Assembly (NCBI GenBank): GCA_937898535.1
Contig: CALDKP010000380.1
Span: 1-5,155, forward strand
Origin: an uncultured Sphingomonadales bacterium
GTDB taxonomy: Bacteria; Pseudomonadota; Alphaproteobacteria; Sphingomonadales; Sphingomonadaceae
DNA: 5,155 bases
Reading direction: 5' to 3'
In this document: positions 1-5,120 of the stretch, piece after piece
How the letters are laid out: every line of letters begins with the position of its first letter
Numbering within the stretch: the first letter of the stretch is position 1
Made by a program: the position numbers and the translations under genes
Notes under the pieces: generated by a model
Database searches by the model: none
The model's input: the letters and a program-made list of their open reading frames with translations, nothing else
What the model was told of the DNA's origin: nothing

Positions 1-385
1 CGAACGCGCGGCAGACTATTTCGCCTGGGGTCGGATCATACCCTTCGGCATCCTCTTCCTCGCCATTTACACCATCTATCGCGGCCTTGCCCCGCGCAAA
101 TATCGCGGGCGCTTATTCCCCAAATGGCCGGGCGCTGTACTTGTCAGCATCTGGTGGGTCGGATGCACGATGGTGCTGCCTTGGTTCGTATCGAGCATCA
201 CCAACTATGACCTGACCTATGGCAGCCTTGCGGGGGTGATGATCGCGCTGATTTTCTTCTACCTTGTGGGCCTCGGTATGGTCACCGGCGCGCAACTCAA
301 CGCCGCTCTGGCCAACGCGACCGAAAATGGCCTAAAGGGTGGTTCGGGGACAGGTAAAGACAATCAGGAGTTCATCCAGACATGA
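1..385 (+). CDS. YihY/BrkB-family inner-membrane protein, C-terminal fragment (5' partial)
   Basis: The reading frame is open from base 2 and ends at TGA 383-385, giving 127 residues; the start lies outside the window. Three hydrophobic helices are visible at fragment residues about 11-27, 44-64 and 75-96. Between the second and third is YDLTYGSLAGVMIALIFFY (69-87), followed by GAQLNAAL (96-103); this pattern (YxxxYGSLA, then a helix, then GAxLNA) is typical of the end of the YihY/BrkB family. A polar glycine- and lysine-rich tail of about 20 residues follows and is probably cytoplasmic. Family members are polytopic proteins of roughly 300 residues. The old labels 'ribonuclease BN' and 'virulence factor BrkB' are not reliable functional statements, so the role is unknown. 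The stop overlaps the fabI start as ATGA (382-385), which suggests translational coupling. Family assignment is fairly sure; function is not. Confidence 0.8.
   Translation, partial: ERAADYFAWGRIIPFGILFLAIYTIYRGLAPRKYRGRLFPKWPGAVLVSIWWVGCTMVLPWFVSSITNYDLTYGSLAGVMIALIFFYLVGLGMVTGAQLNAALANATENGLKGGSGTGKDNQEFIQT
366..370 (+). promoter_or_regulatory. Shine-Dalgarno site of fabI
   Basis: AGGAG lies 11 nt before ATG 382, inside the end of the upstream membrane-protein gene. It supports the ATG at 382 over the next in-frame ATG at 394 (FabI Met5), which would lie 23 nt away. The spacing to 382 is a little long, and ATGA coupling with the upstream stop may help initiation. Confidence 0.6.
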
Positions 386-1212
386 CCGGTTTGATGGCAG
401 GAAAACGCGGCCTCATCATGGGCCTCGCCAATGACAAGTCGCTAGCATGGGGCATTGCGCAGCGGCTGAAGGCCGAAGGGGCGGAGCTGGCGATCAGCTA
501 TCAGGGCGAAGTCATGGAAAAGCGCGTTCGGCCATTGGCGGAACAACTTGGTTGTGACTTTCTCATCGACTGCGACGTTGCCGATATGAACAATCTAGAC
601 CGCGCATTTGACACGCTGGCGGCCAAATGGCCCACCATTGATTTCGTAGTCCACGCCATTGGCTTCACCAACAAAGAAGCACTGCGCGGCAAATATTTCG
701 ACGTAAGCTTGGACGACTTTCTGATGACGATGAACATCAGCGTCTACAGCTTTACCGCGGTCGCCAAGCGCGCGGCAGCCATGATGAAGCCACTTGATCC
801 CGAAACCGGTGAAGGTGGCGGATCGATGCTGACGCTCAGTTACTATGGCGCAGAAAAGGTCATGCCGCATTACAACGTCATGGGCGTGGCCAAGGCTGCA
901 CTGGAAACGTCGGTCAAATATCTGGCGAATGATGTCGGGCCACAAGGCATTCGCGTGAACGCGATATCGGCTGGACCGATCAAGACGCTCGCTGCGTCGG
1001 GCATTGGTGATTTCCGTTATATCCTGAAATGGAATGAACTGAACACGCCGCTGCGCCGCAACGTGACCATTGATGACGTTGGTGCGTCGTCATTATATTT
1101 CCTGTCCGATCTGGGCGCAGGCGTTACCGGCGAAATCCACCATGTTGATGCGGGTTACCACACCGTCGGCATGAAGCAGGAGGATGCTCCTGATATCGAC
1201 ACCACAAAATGA
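382..1212 (+). CDS. fabI: Enoyl-[acyl-carrier-protein] reductase (NADH), FabI
   Basis: This cytosolic enzyme makes the last reduction of each round of type II fatty-acid elongation (trans-2-enoyl-ACP to acyl-ACP). The 276 residues form a single short-chain dehydrogenase/reductase fold. The FabI-type dinucleotide motif GLANDKSLAWG spans residues 14-24, and CDVAD is at 64-68. Active-site residues align with E. coli FabI: Tyr154 (Ec Tyr146), Tyr164 (Ec Tyr156) and Lys171 (Ec Lys163), within LTLSYYGAEK and YNVMGVAK. NAISAGPIKTLAASGIGDF (193-211) is the substrate-loop region. The triclosan-contact positions keep Gly94, Met167 and Phe211 (Ec Gly93, Met159, Phe203). The C-terminus GEIHHVDAGYHTVGMK is alphaproteobacterial in style. 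An extra stretch of about 8 residues (around PLDPETGEGGG, 137-147) lengthens the surface loop before the catalytic strand. The gene overlaps both neighbours by 4 bp. Identification is near certain. Confidence 0.98.
   Translation: MTGLMAGKRGLIMGLANDKSLAWGIAQRLKAEGAELAISYQGEVMEKRVRPLAEQLGCDFLIDCDVADMNNLDRAFDTLAAKWPTIDFVVHAIGFTNKEALRGKYFDVSLDDFLMTMNISVYSFTAVAKRAAAMMKPLDPETGEGGGSMLTLSYYGAEKVMPHYNVMGVAKAALETSVKYLANDVGPQGIRVNAISAGPIKTLAASGIGDFRYILKWNELNTPLRRNVTIDDVGASSLYFLSDLGAGVTGEIHHVDAGYHTVGMKQEDAPDIDTTK
1177..1192 (+). other. Short hairpin holding an AGGAGG near the fabI 3' end
   Basis: CAGGAG (1177-1182), loop GATG (1183-1186) and CTCCTG (1187-1192) form a perfect 6-bp stem within the last codons of fabI. 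Its left arm includes most of an AGGAGG (1178-1183), the strongest Shine-Dalgarno-like sequence near the next gene, whose ATG is at 1209. The distance of 25 nt is too long for direct use, and no T-run follows, so it is not a terminator. It may be chance. Confidence 0.2.
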
Positions 1213-1544
1213 TCGCGGGGCATAGCAACGAGCTGGTTCTTCTCCTTGGTGGCTGCGCTTTGCTCGTTGGCTTGCATGGATATTGGCATGCCCGTCATTA
1301 TTGGGAAGGCCTGCCGCCCCTATTAGACGCGTTTGTATCCATGGCTGGCTTTGTGGCTGTCATAGGGGTCTTTGTCTGGGCAGGGCGTGTTGGCGCGGCG
1401 TATAACCATTCACATGCGGCACGGGTGCTGGCTATTGCCATTACAATCATAGTTTTACGTGCAATTCGAACCTGGATAGGCAAGGAGCAGGTGCGCTATC
1501 GCGCTGTCCATATGAAGAAGTCGGAATCAGCAGATGAGCTTTAA
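1209..1544 (+). CDS. Small three-helix membrane protein, function unknown
   Basis: I do not recognise this 111-residue protein. It has three hydrophobic segments, at about residues 8-25, 41-60 and 71-87. A histidine/aromatic stretch GYWHARHYWEG (24-34) joins the first two, AYNHSHAAR (64-72) precedes the third, and a basic, mostly polar tail follows (RTWIGKEQVRYR, then KKSESADEL). Several positive charges after helix 3 suggest a cytoplasmic C-terminus. The frame is supported by tight packing: its ATG overlaps the fabI stop as ATGA (1209-1212), and its TAA (1542-1544) lies 11 bp inside aroC. An in-frame stop at 1191 rules out a longer protein. No good Shine-Dalgarno sits at normal distance (an AGGAGG at 1178-1183 is 25 nt away), so translation probably depends on coupling to fabI. 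Being a real gene is likely because of context; function is unknown. Confidence 0.75.
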   Translation: MIAGHSNELVLLLGGCALLVGLHGYWHARHYWEGLPPLLDAFVSMAGFVAVIGVFVWAGRVGAAYNHSHAARVLAIAITIIVLRAIRTWIGKEQVRYRAVHMKKSESADEL

Positions 1545-2610
1545 TACTTTCGGACGCGTTTTTCGCTTCACGACTTGGGGAGAGTCCCACGGTCCAGCGC
1601 TTGGCGCAGTGGTTGACGGTTGCCCTCCCGGACTTGCCTTGTCCGAAGCCGACATTCAGCCGTTTTTGGACAAGCGCCGTCCCGGGACATCGCGCTTCAC
1701 AACGCAGCGGCAGGAGCCGGATGCCGTGCGGATTTTGTCTGGCGTTTTTGAAGGGCGGACGACGGGAACGCCAATCTCGCTGATGATCGAAAATGTTGAT
1801 CAGCGGTCCAAAGATTATTCTGACGTGGCCAAGGCCTATCGCCCCGGTCATGCCGATTACAGCTATGACGCAAAATATGGCTTTCGCGATTATCGCGGTG
1901 GCGGTCGTTCAAGCGCGCGTGAAACCGCTGCACGTGTGGCCGCCGGCGCGGTGGCAAGGGCGGTCATGCCTGATGTCGAAATTATGGCTTATGTCGCGGA
2001 GATCGGCGGCGACGCCATCGACCGCAATAATTTTGAAGCCGCACAGATCGACAAAAACCCCTTTTTCTGTCCGGATGAAGCCGCTGCCGGTCGGTGGGAA
2101 AAATTGGTGGATGAGGCGCGTAAGGCTGGATCATCGCTTGGCGCCGTCATTGAATGTGTCGCCACGGGCGTACCACCCGGTTGGGGCGCACCTTTATATG
2201 CGAAACTCGACAGCGAACTTGCGTCGGCGATGATGAGCATCAACGCGGTTAAAGGCGTCGAAATTGGCGCAGGCTTTGGCGCAGCGCGTTTGCGTGGCGA
2301 AGAAAATGCCGACCGCATGCGGCCTTCATCGGAAGGATCGAACCATCCCGAATTCCTCGCGAATAACGCAGGCGGAATTGCTGGTGGTATCTCGACAGGG
2401 CAGCCCGTGCTGGTGCGGGTCGCGTTCAAGCCGACCTCCTCAATCCTCACGCCCGTGGAAACAGTCACCCGCGACGGCGATGCGACCGATATCATCACAA
2501 AGGGCCGCCACGACCCCTGTGTGGGCATACGCGGCGCACCCGTGGTTGAGGCGATGATGGCACTCGTGCTGGCCGATCAGAAGCTGCTGCACCGCGCACA
2601 ATGCGGCTAG
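1534..2610 (+). CDS. aroC: Chorismate synthase
   Basis: The enzyme converts 5-enolpyruvylshikimate-3-phosphate to chorismate by trans-elimination of phosphate, using reduced FMN; it is the seventh step of the shikimate pathway and acts as a cytosolic tetramer. At 358 residues it has the usual length (E. coli about 361). All family signatures are present: GESHGPALGAVVDGCPPG (16-33) with conserved His19; YRPGHADYSY (102-111) with His106; KYGFRDYRGGGRSSARETAA (114-133); MRPSSEGSNHPEF (262-274); GGIAGGISTGQP (280-291); and RHDPCVGIRGAPVVEAM (325-341). Both conserved histidines implicated in catalysis and flavin/substrate protonation are kept, so the enzyme should be active. ATG 1534 gives the normal family N-terminus (MSFNTFGRVFRFTTWGESHG) and has a weak GGAA site at 1523-1526, 7 nt upstream. 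It overlaps the upstream membrane-protein gene by 11 bp and is followed 9 bp later by the cupin gene. Identification is near certain. Confidence 0.98.
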   Translation: MSFNTFGRVFRFTTWGESHGPALGAVVDGCPPGLALSEADIQPFLDKRRPGTSRFTTQRQEPDAVRILSGVFEGRTTGTPISLMIENVDQRSKDYSDVAKAYRPGHADYSYDAKYGFRDYRGGGRSSARETAARVAAGAVARAVMPDVEIMAYVAEIGGDAIDRNNFEAAQIDKNPFFCPDEAAAGRWEKLVDEARKAGSSLGAVIECVATGVPPGWGAPLYAKLDSELASAMMSINAVKGVEIGAGFGAARLRGEENADRMRPSSEGSNHPEFLANNAGGIAGGISTGQPVLVRVAFKPTSSILTPVETVTRDGDATDIITKGRHDPCVGIRGAPVVEAMMALVLADQKLLHRAQCG

Positions 2611-2619
2611 AGCCTTCCA

Positions 2620-3084
2620 GTGCCTAAACTCAACCTCGATGCAATCGCCCAAAGCAATGCAACGGGGTATCCCGCTCCATATGACCGCGAAGTCGAGGGC
2701 AGGTGGTGGCGAAGGTTGGCACCGGCGGCGGGTCTGACACATTTGGGTGCCAGTCATATCGTGCTGAAACCGGGTGGATGGTCATCGCACCGGCACTGGC
2801 ACTATAAGGAAGACGAAATCGTCATCATGCTTTCGGGCGAAGCCGTGTTGGTTGAGGATGATGCCGAAACGGTTTTGCGGGCAGGCGACATTGCGGCGTG
2901 GGCGGCGGGTGAACCAAACGGCCATCATCTGATTAACCGCAGCGATTGTGATTGTGTCTTCATCGCTATCGGTGCTGGCGATCGCGGAGCAGGCGGCGTC
3001 TACGCGGATATCGATATGACATTCGGCGATGCGGGTTATTTCTGCAAAGACGGGACGCCTTATCCCACGGAACGGATTAAGTAA
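2620..3084 (+). CDS. Single-domain cupin protein (COG3837-like), function unknown
   Basis: The 154-residue protein has one cupin beta-barrel. Cupin motif 1, G(X)5HXH(X)4E(X)6G, fits exactly: Gly53, His59, His61, Glu66, Gly73. Motif 2 begins at Gly89-Asp90 and supplies Gly97, His102 and Asn106, with two extra residues (GEPNGHH) relative to the classic spacing. His59, His61, Glu66 and His102 would be a complete metal-binding set. The pattern (YPAPYDREVEGR near the start, HWHYKEDE, AGEPNGHHLINRS, then YADIDMTF) resembles uncharacterised COG3837-type cupins; the substrate is unknown. No signal peptide is seen, so it is probably cytosolic. The start is GTG 2620; the next in-frame Met is residue 70, inside the barrel, so GTG is much the better choice although no strong ribosome site precedes it. 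It lies 9 bp after aroC and overlaps the convergent GST gene by 8 bp. Confidence 0.85.
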   Translation: MPKLNLDAIAQSNATGYPAPYDREVEGRWWRRLAPAAGLTHLGASHIVLKPGGWSSHRHWHYKEDEIVIMLSGEAVLVEDDAETVLRAGDIAAWAAGEPNGHHLINRSDCDCVFIAIGAGDRGAGGVYADIDMTFGDAGYFCKDGTPYPTERIK

Positions 3085-3739
3085 CCGCGTCCTCAATCCG
3101 CTGGATTGTCCATGGTTCCTCTGCGGCGGCAGCGTACCATTCTTCCATCCACGGATGCGCCATAATCGTTTCCGCATAGCTTTCCGCAAAGCCGGGCAGG
3201 GTGAATCCATAGGTCACAAAACGCGTGACCACAGGTGCGAACATGATGTCCGCCGCACTGAATGTGCCAAACAGATATGGCCCGTCTTTGCCAAAGCGCG
3301 AGCGGGCTTCGGCCCATGTTTGCAAGATGCGGACCGCGTCCTTCCGGGTCTCTTCGGATATCGCGACGTCGCTAAAGGTCTTGCGCGTATTCATCGGGAA
3401 TTCGCGGCGCAGGGAGGTGTAGCCCGCATGCATTTCCGCCGCCATGGACCGCGCCATGCCGCGCGCGACTTCGTCCTTGGGCCAATAACGGTCACGCCCG
3501 ACTTTGTCGGCGAGATAATCGATGATCGCAAGGCTGTCCCAGACCACAGCCTCTCCATCCCACAAGGTCGGCACCTTGCCCGATGATGGCGCAAGGTCGT
3601 CCTCGCGTTTGCGTTCTTCCCAGCCATCGGCAAACAGCGGAACAATGATCTCGTCAAAATGTAGGCCGGACTGCTTGGCTGCAAGCCAGCCGCGCAGCGA
3701 CCAGCTTGAATAGGCTTTGTTTCCGATAATCAGTTTCAT
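3077..3739 (-). CDS. Glutathione S-transferase family protein
   Basis: The 220-residue protein has the two-domain cytosolic GST layout. The N-terminal thioredoxin-like domain (about 1-80) starts MKLIIGNKAYSSWSLRGWL. One of the serines in YSSWS (11, 12 or 14) is the probable thiol-activating residue, in place of the Tyr of alpha/mu/pi classes. GKVPTLW (54-60) carries the cis-proline Pro57, and Asp68-Ser69 is the motif that binds the gamma-glutamyl group of glutathione. The helical C-terminal domain (about 90-215) has the usual N-capping box Ser161-x-x-Asp164 in SAADIMFAPVVTRF. Family membership is strong; the substrate cannot be told, and detoxification or thiol chemistry are only possibilities. 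Its ATG follows the engB stop by 11 bp, so it is probably the last gene of the yidC-engB unit. Its stop (TAA, complement of 3077-3079) lies within the end of the convergent cupin gene. Confidence 0.9.
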   Translation of the reverse strand: MKLIIGNKAYSSWSLRGWLAAKQSGLHFDEIIVPLFADGWEERKREDDLAPSSGKVPTLWDGEAVVWDSLAIIDYLADKVGRDRYWPKDEVARGMARSMAAEMHAGYTSLRREFPMNTRKTFSDVAISEETRKDAVRILQTWAEARSRFGKDGPYLFGTFSAADIMFAPVVTRFVTYGFTLPGFAESYAETIMAHPWMEEWYAAAAEEPWTIQRIEDAVT

Positions 3740-3742
3740 AGG

Positions 3743-3746
3743 TCCT
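3743..3746 (-). promoter_or_regulatory. Possible Shine-Dalgarno site of the GST gene
   Basis: On the minus strand GGGCAGGACCT sits between the engB stop and the GST start. AGGA (3746 down to 3743) is only 3 nt from the ATG, closer than usual. It is the only purine-rich element in the 11-bp gap, so initiation may partly rely on ribosomes finishing engB. Confidence 0.4.
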
Positions 3747-3750
3747 GCCC

Positions 3751-4392
3751 CTAAGAAGCGACGGCTTCCAGCACAGCGGCGCGTAATTCATCAATGCCCC
3801 CGCGCTTTTCCGCAGATGTCACCGAAAGCTCGGGATAGGCAGCGACATGCTTGCGCAGTTTTGCCATTGTGTCGGCCTCAACCGCCTCGCGTTCGGACGC
3901 TTTGATCTTGTCGGTCTTGGTCAGCACAATCCGGTAGCTGATGGCAGCCGCATCGAGCATTTTCATGATTTCATGATCGACTTCTTTAATGCCATGGCGG
4001 CTGTCGATCAGCACAAACACACGCTTTAACACCGCGCGGCCACGCAGATAGTCGTTGATTAGGTAACGCCATTGCTGCACCGTCTTGATGGGGGCTTTGG
4101 CATAGCCATAGCCCGGCATGTCGACGATGCGAAACAACGCCGGTTCACCCACATCGAAAAAGTTCAGCTCTTGCGTACGGCCCGGTGTGTTGGACGCGCG
4201 CGCAAGATTGTTGCGGTTCACCAGCGCGTTAATCAGGCTGGACTTGCCGACGTTCGACCGACCCGCAAAGGCAATTTCAGGGACCGTTGGGTCCGGCAGA
4301 AATTCAAGCTTCGGCGCTGATTTCAGGAACGTAACCGGACCGGAGAATATCCGGTTCGGTTCTGCTATTCCCGCAATGACATCCGCGCTCAC
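3751..4392 (-). CDS. engB: Ribosome biogenesis GTP-binding protein EngB (YsxC/YihA)
   Basis: This is a TRAFAC-class GTPase needed for assembly of the large ribosomal subunit. The 213 residues hold the full set of G motifs: G1 GRSNVGKS (44-51); G2 in SNTPGRTQ, with Thr73 the likely switch residue; G3 DMPG (91-94), extended as DMPGYGYAKA; G4 TKTD (158-161); and G5 TSAEK (192-196). GRSNVGKSS, NTPGRTQ and DMPGYGYA together separate EngB from Era, Der and other GTPases. A leader of about 37 residues (with FLKSAPKLEFLP) precedes the G domain, as is usual. The start is GTG (complement of 4390-4392), overlapping the yidC stop as GTGA; AAGG on the minus strand lies 7 nt upstream. The stop is TAG. Adjacency to yidC is a common alphaproteobacterial arrangement and supports both identifications. 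It is probably essential. Near certain. Confidence 0.98.
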   Translation of the reverse strand: MSADVIAGIAEPNRIFSGPVTFLKSAPKLEFLPDPTVPEIAFAGRSNVGKSSLINALVNRNNLARASNTPGRTQELNFFDVGEPALFRIVDMPGYGYAKAPIKTVQQWRYLINDYLRGRAVLKRVFVLIDSRHGIKEVDHEIMKMLDAAAISYRIVLTKTDKIKASEREAVEADTMAKLRKHVAAYPELSVTSAEKRGGIDELRAAVLEAVAS

Positions 4393-5120
4393 GACCCCGC
4401 CTTGGCTTTCGCTGCTGCTTTTTCTTGCGCATCACGCGCCATCTGCTCCCGCAACGCCGGGTGGCGTGAATAGAGCCACTTTTGCTGCGCAATCGAAACG
4501 AGGTTCGACATGACCCAGTAAAGCTGAAGTCCAGCGGCAAACGGCGCCATGATGAACATCAGGAACCATGGCATGACCGCAAATACCTGCTTTTGCACGT
4601 CATCCATAGGTTGCGGGTTCAGGCGCTGCATCAGCCACATTGTCACACCAAGCAATATCGGCAGAACGCCAATGGCAATGAACGATGGCGGGTCAAATGG
4701 CAGCAGTCCAAACAGGTTGATTGGTGTCAACGGGTCGGGTGCCGACAAATCCTTCAGCCACAATACAAATGGCTGGTGACGCATTTCGATCGACAGCAGC
4801 AGAATTTTGTACAGCGCGAAGAAGATCGGAATCTGCAACACGATGGGCAGGCAGCCCGCGAGCGGATTTACCTTTTCATCCTTATACAGCTTCATCATTT
4901 CCTGCTGCAGGCGTGGCTTGTCATCCTTCCAACGCTCTTGCAGCGCCTTCAGCTTAGGCTGAACAGCACGCATCTGCGCCATCGACGCAAACTGCTTCTG
5001 CGCCACGGGGTACATGAATCCGCGTACGATGATCGTCAGGCCAATAATGGCTAAACCAAAGTTTCCGAACAGACCGAACAGCCAATGCAGGATCCAGAAG
5101 AACGGAATGGCGATGAACCA
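4389..5120 (-). CDS. yidC: Membrane protein insertase YidC, C-terminal part (5' partial)
   Basis: YidC inserts and folds inner-membrane proteins, alone or with SecYEG. The 243 residues here start at WFIAIPFFWILHW, which aligns without gaps to about Trp334 of E. coli YidC, so roughly 330 residues (TM1 and the periplasmic P1 domain) are missing. The conserved insertase core is present: TM2 about 18-40 with the functional groove arginine Arg33 in IVRGFMYP (E. coli Arg366); the charged cytoplasmic hairpin about 41-85, ending EKVNPLAGCLP; TM3 about 88-109; TM4 about 148-166; and TM5/TM6 about 179-213, ending YWVMSNLVSIAQQ. An Ala/Lys-rich cytoplasmic tail follows. The loop INLFGLLPFDPPSF before TM4 is longer than in E. 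coli. Any start codon read from this end (GTG at 5133-5135 giving MLFRS) lies in sequencing adapter and is not real. The gene overlaps engB by 4 bp and leads the minus-strand unit. Confidence 0.97.
   Translation of the reverse strand, partial: WFIAIPFFWILHWLFGLFGNFGLAIIGLTIIVRGFMYPVAQKQFASMAQMRAVQPKLKALQERWKDDKPRLQQEMMKLYKDEKVNPLAGCLPIVLQIPIFFALYKILLLSIEMRHQPFVLWLKDLSAPDPLTPINLFGLLPFDPPSFIAIGVLPILLGVTMWLMQRLNPQPMDDVQKQVFAVMPWFLMFIMAPFAAGLQLYWVMSNLVSIAQQKWLYSRHPALREQMARDAQEKAAAKAKAGS

Noticed and set aside
1..60. Adapter or vector at the left end as well
   Set aside because: The first bases continue a good YihY-family reading frame with normal composition, and no adapter motif is visible.
595..945. 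116-residue minus-strand frame inside fabI
   Set aside because: Antisense to the catalytic core of fabI, with no ribosome site and no recognisable fold.
1989..2528. 179-residue open frame on the minus strand inside aroC
   Set aside because: It is fully antisense to a strongly conserved aroC with intact motifs, its product looks low-complexity (Ser/Pro/Arg/Ala) and has no recognisable domain. It is a shadow of high-GC codon use.
3029..3586. 185-residue plus-strand frame spanning the cupin end and the GST gene
   Set aside because: It covers both well-supported genes in other frames, is rich in Arg/His/Gly, and shows no domain or start-site support.
3740..3750. Possible separate promoter for the GST gene between engB and GST
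   Set aside because: The gap is only 11 bp and holds no -10/-35 pattern. Co-transcription with engB is simpler.
4339..4355. Inverted repeat ACCGGA-gaata-TCCGGT near the engB start
   Set aside because: A 6-bp stem inside coding sequence, with no T-run and no tie to a known regulator. Such stems are common by chance at this GC content.
4482..5054. 190-residue plus-strand frame opposite yidC
   Set aside because: Its Gln/His/Arg/Leu-rich product is what antisense reading of membrane-helix codons yields, and yidC on the other strand is certain.
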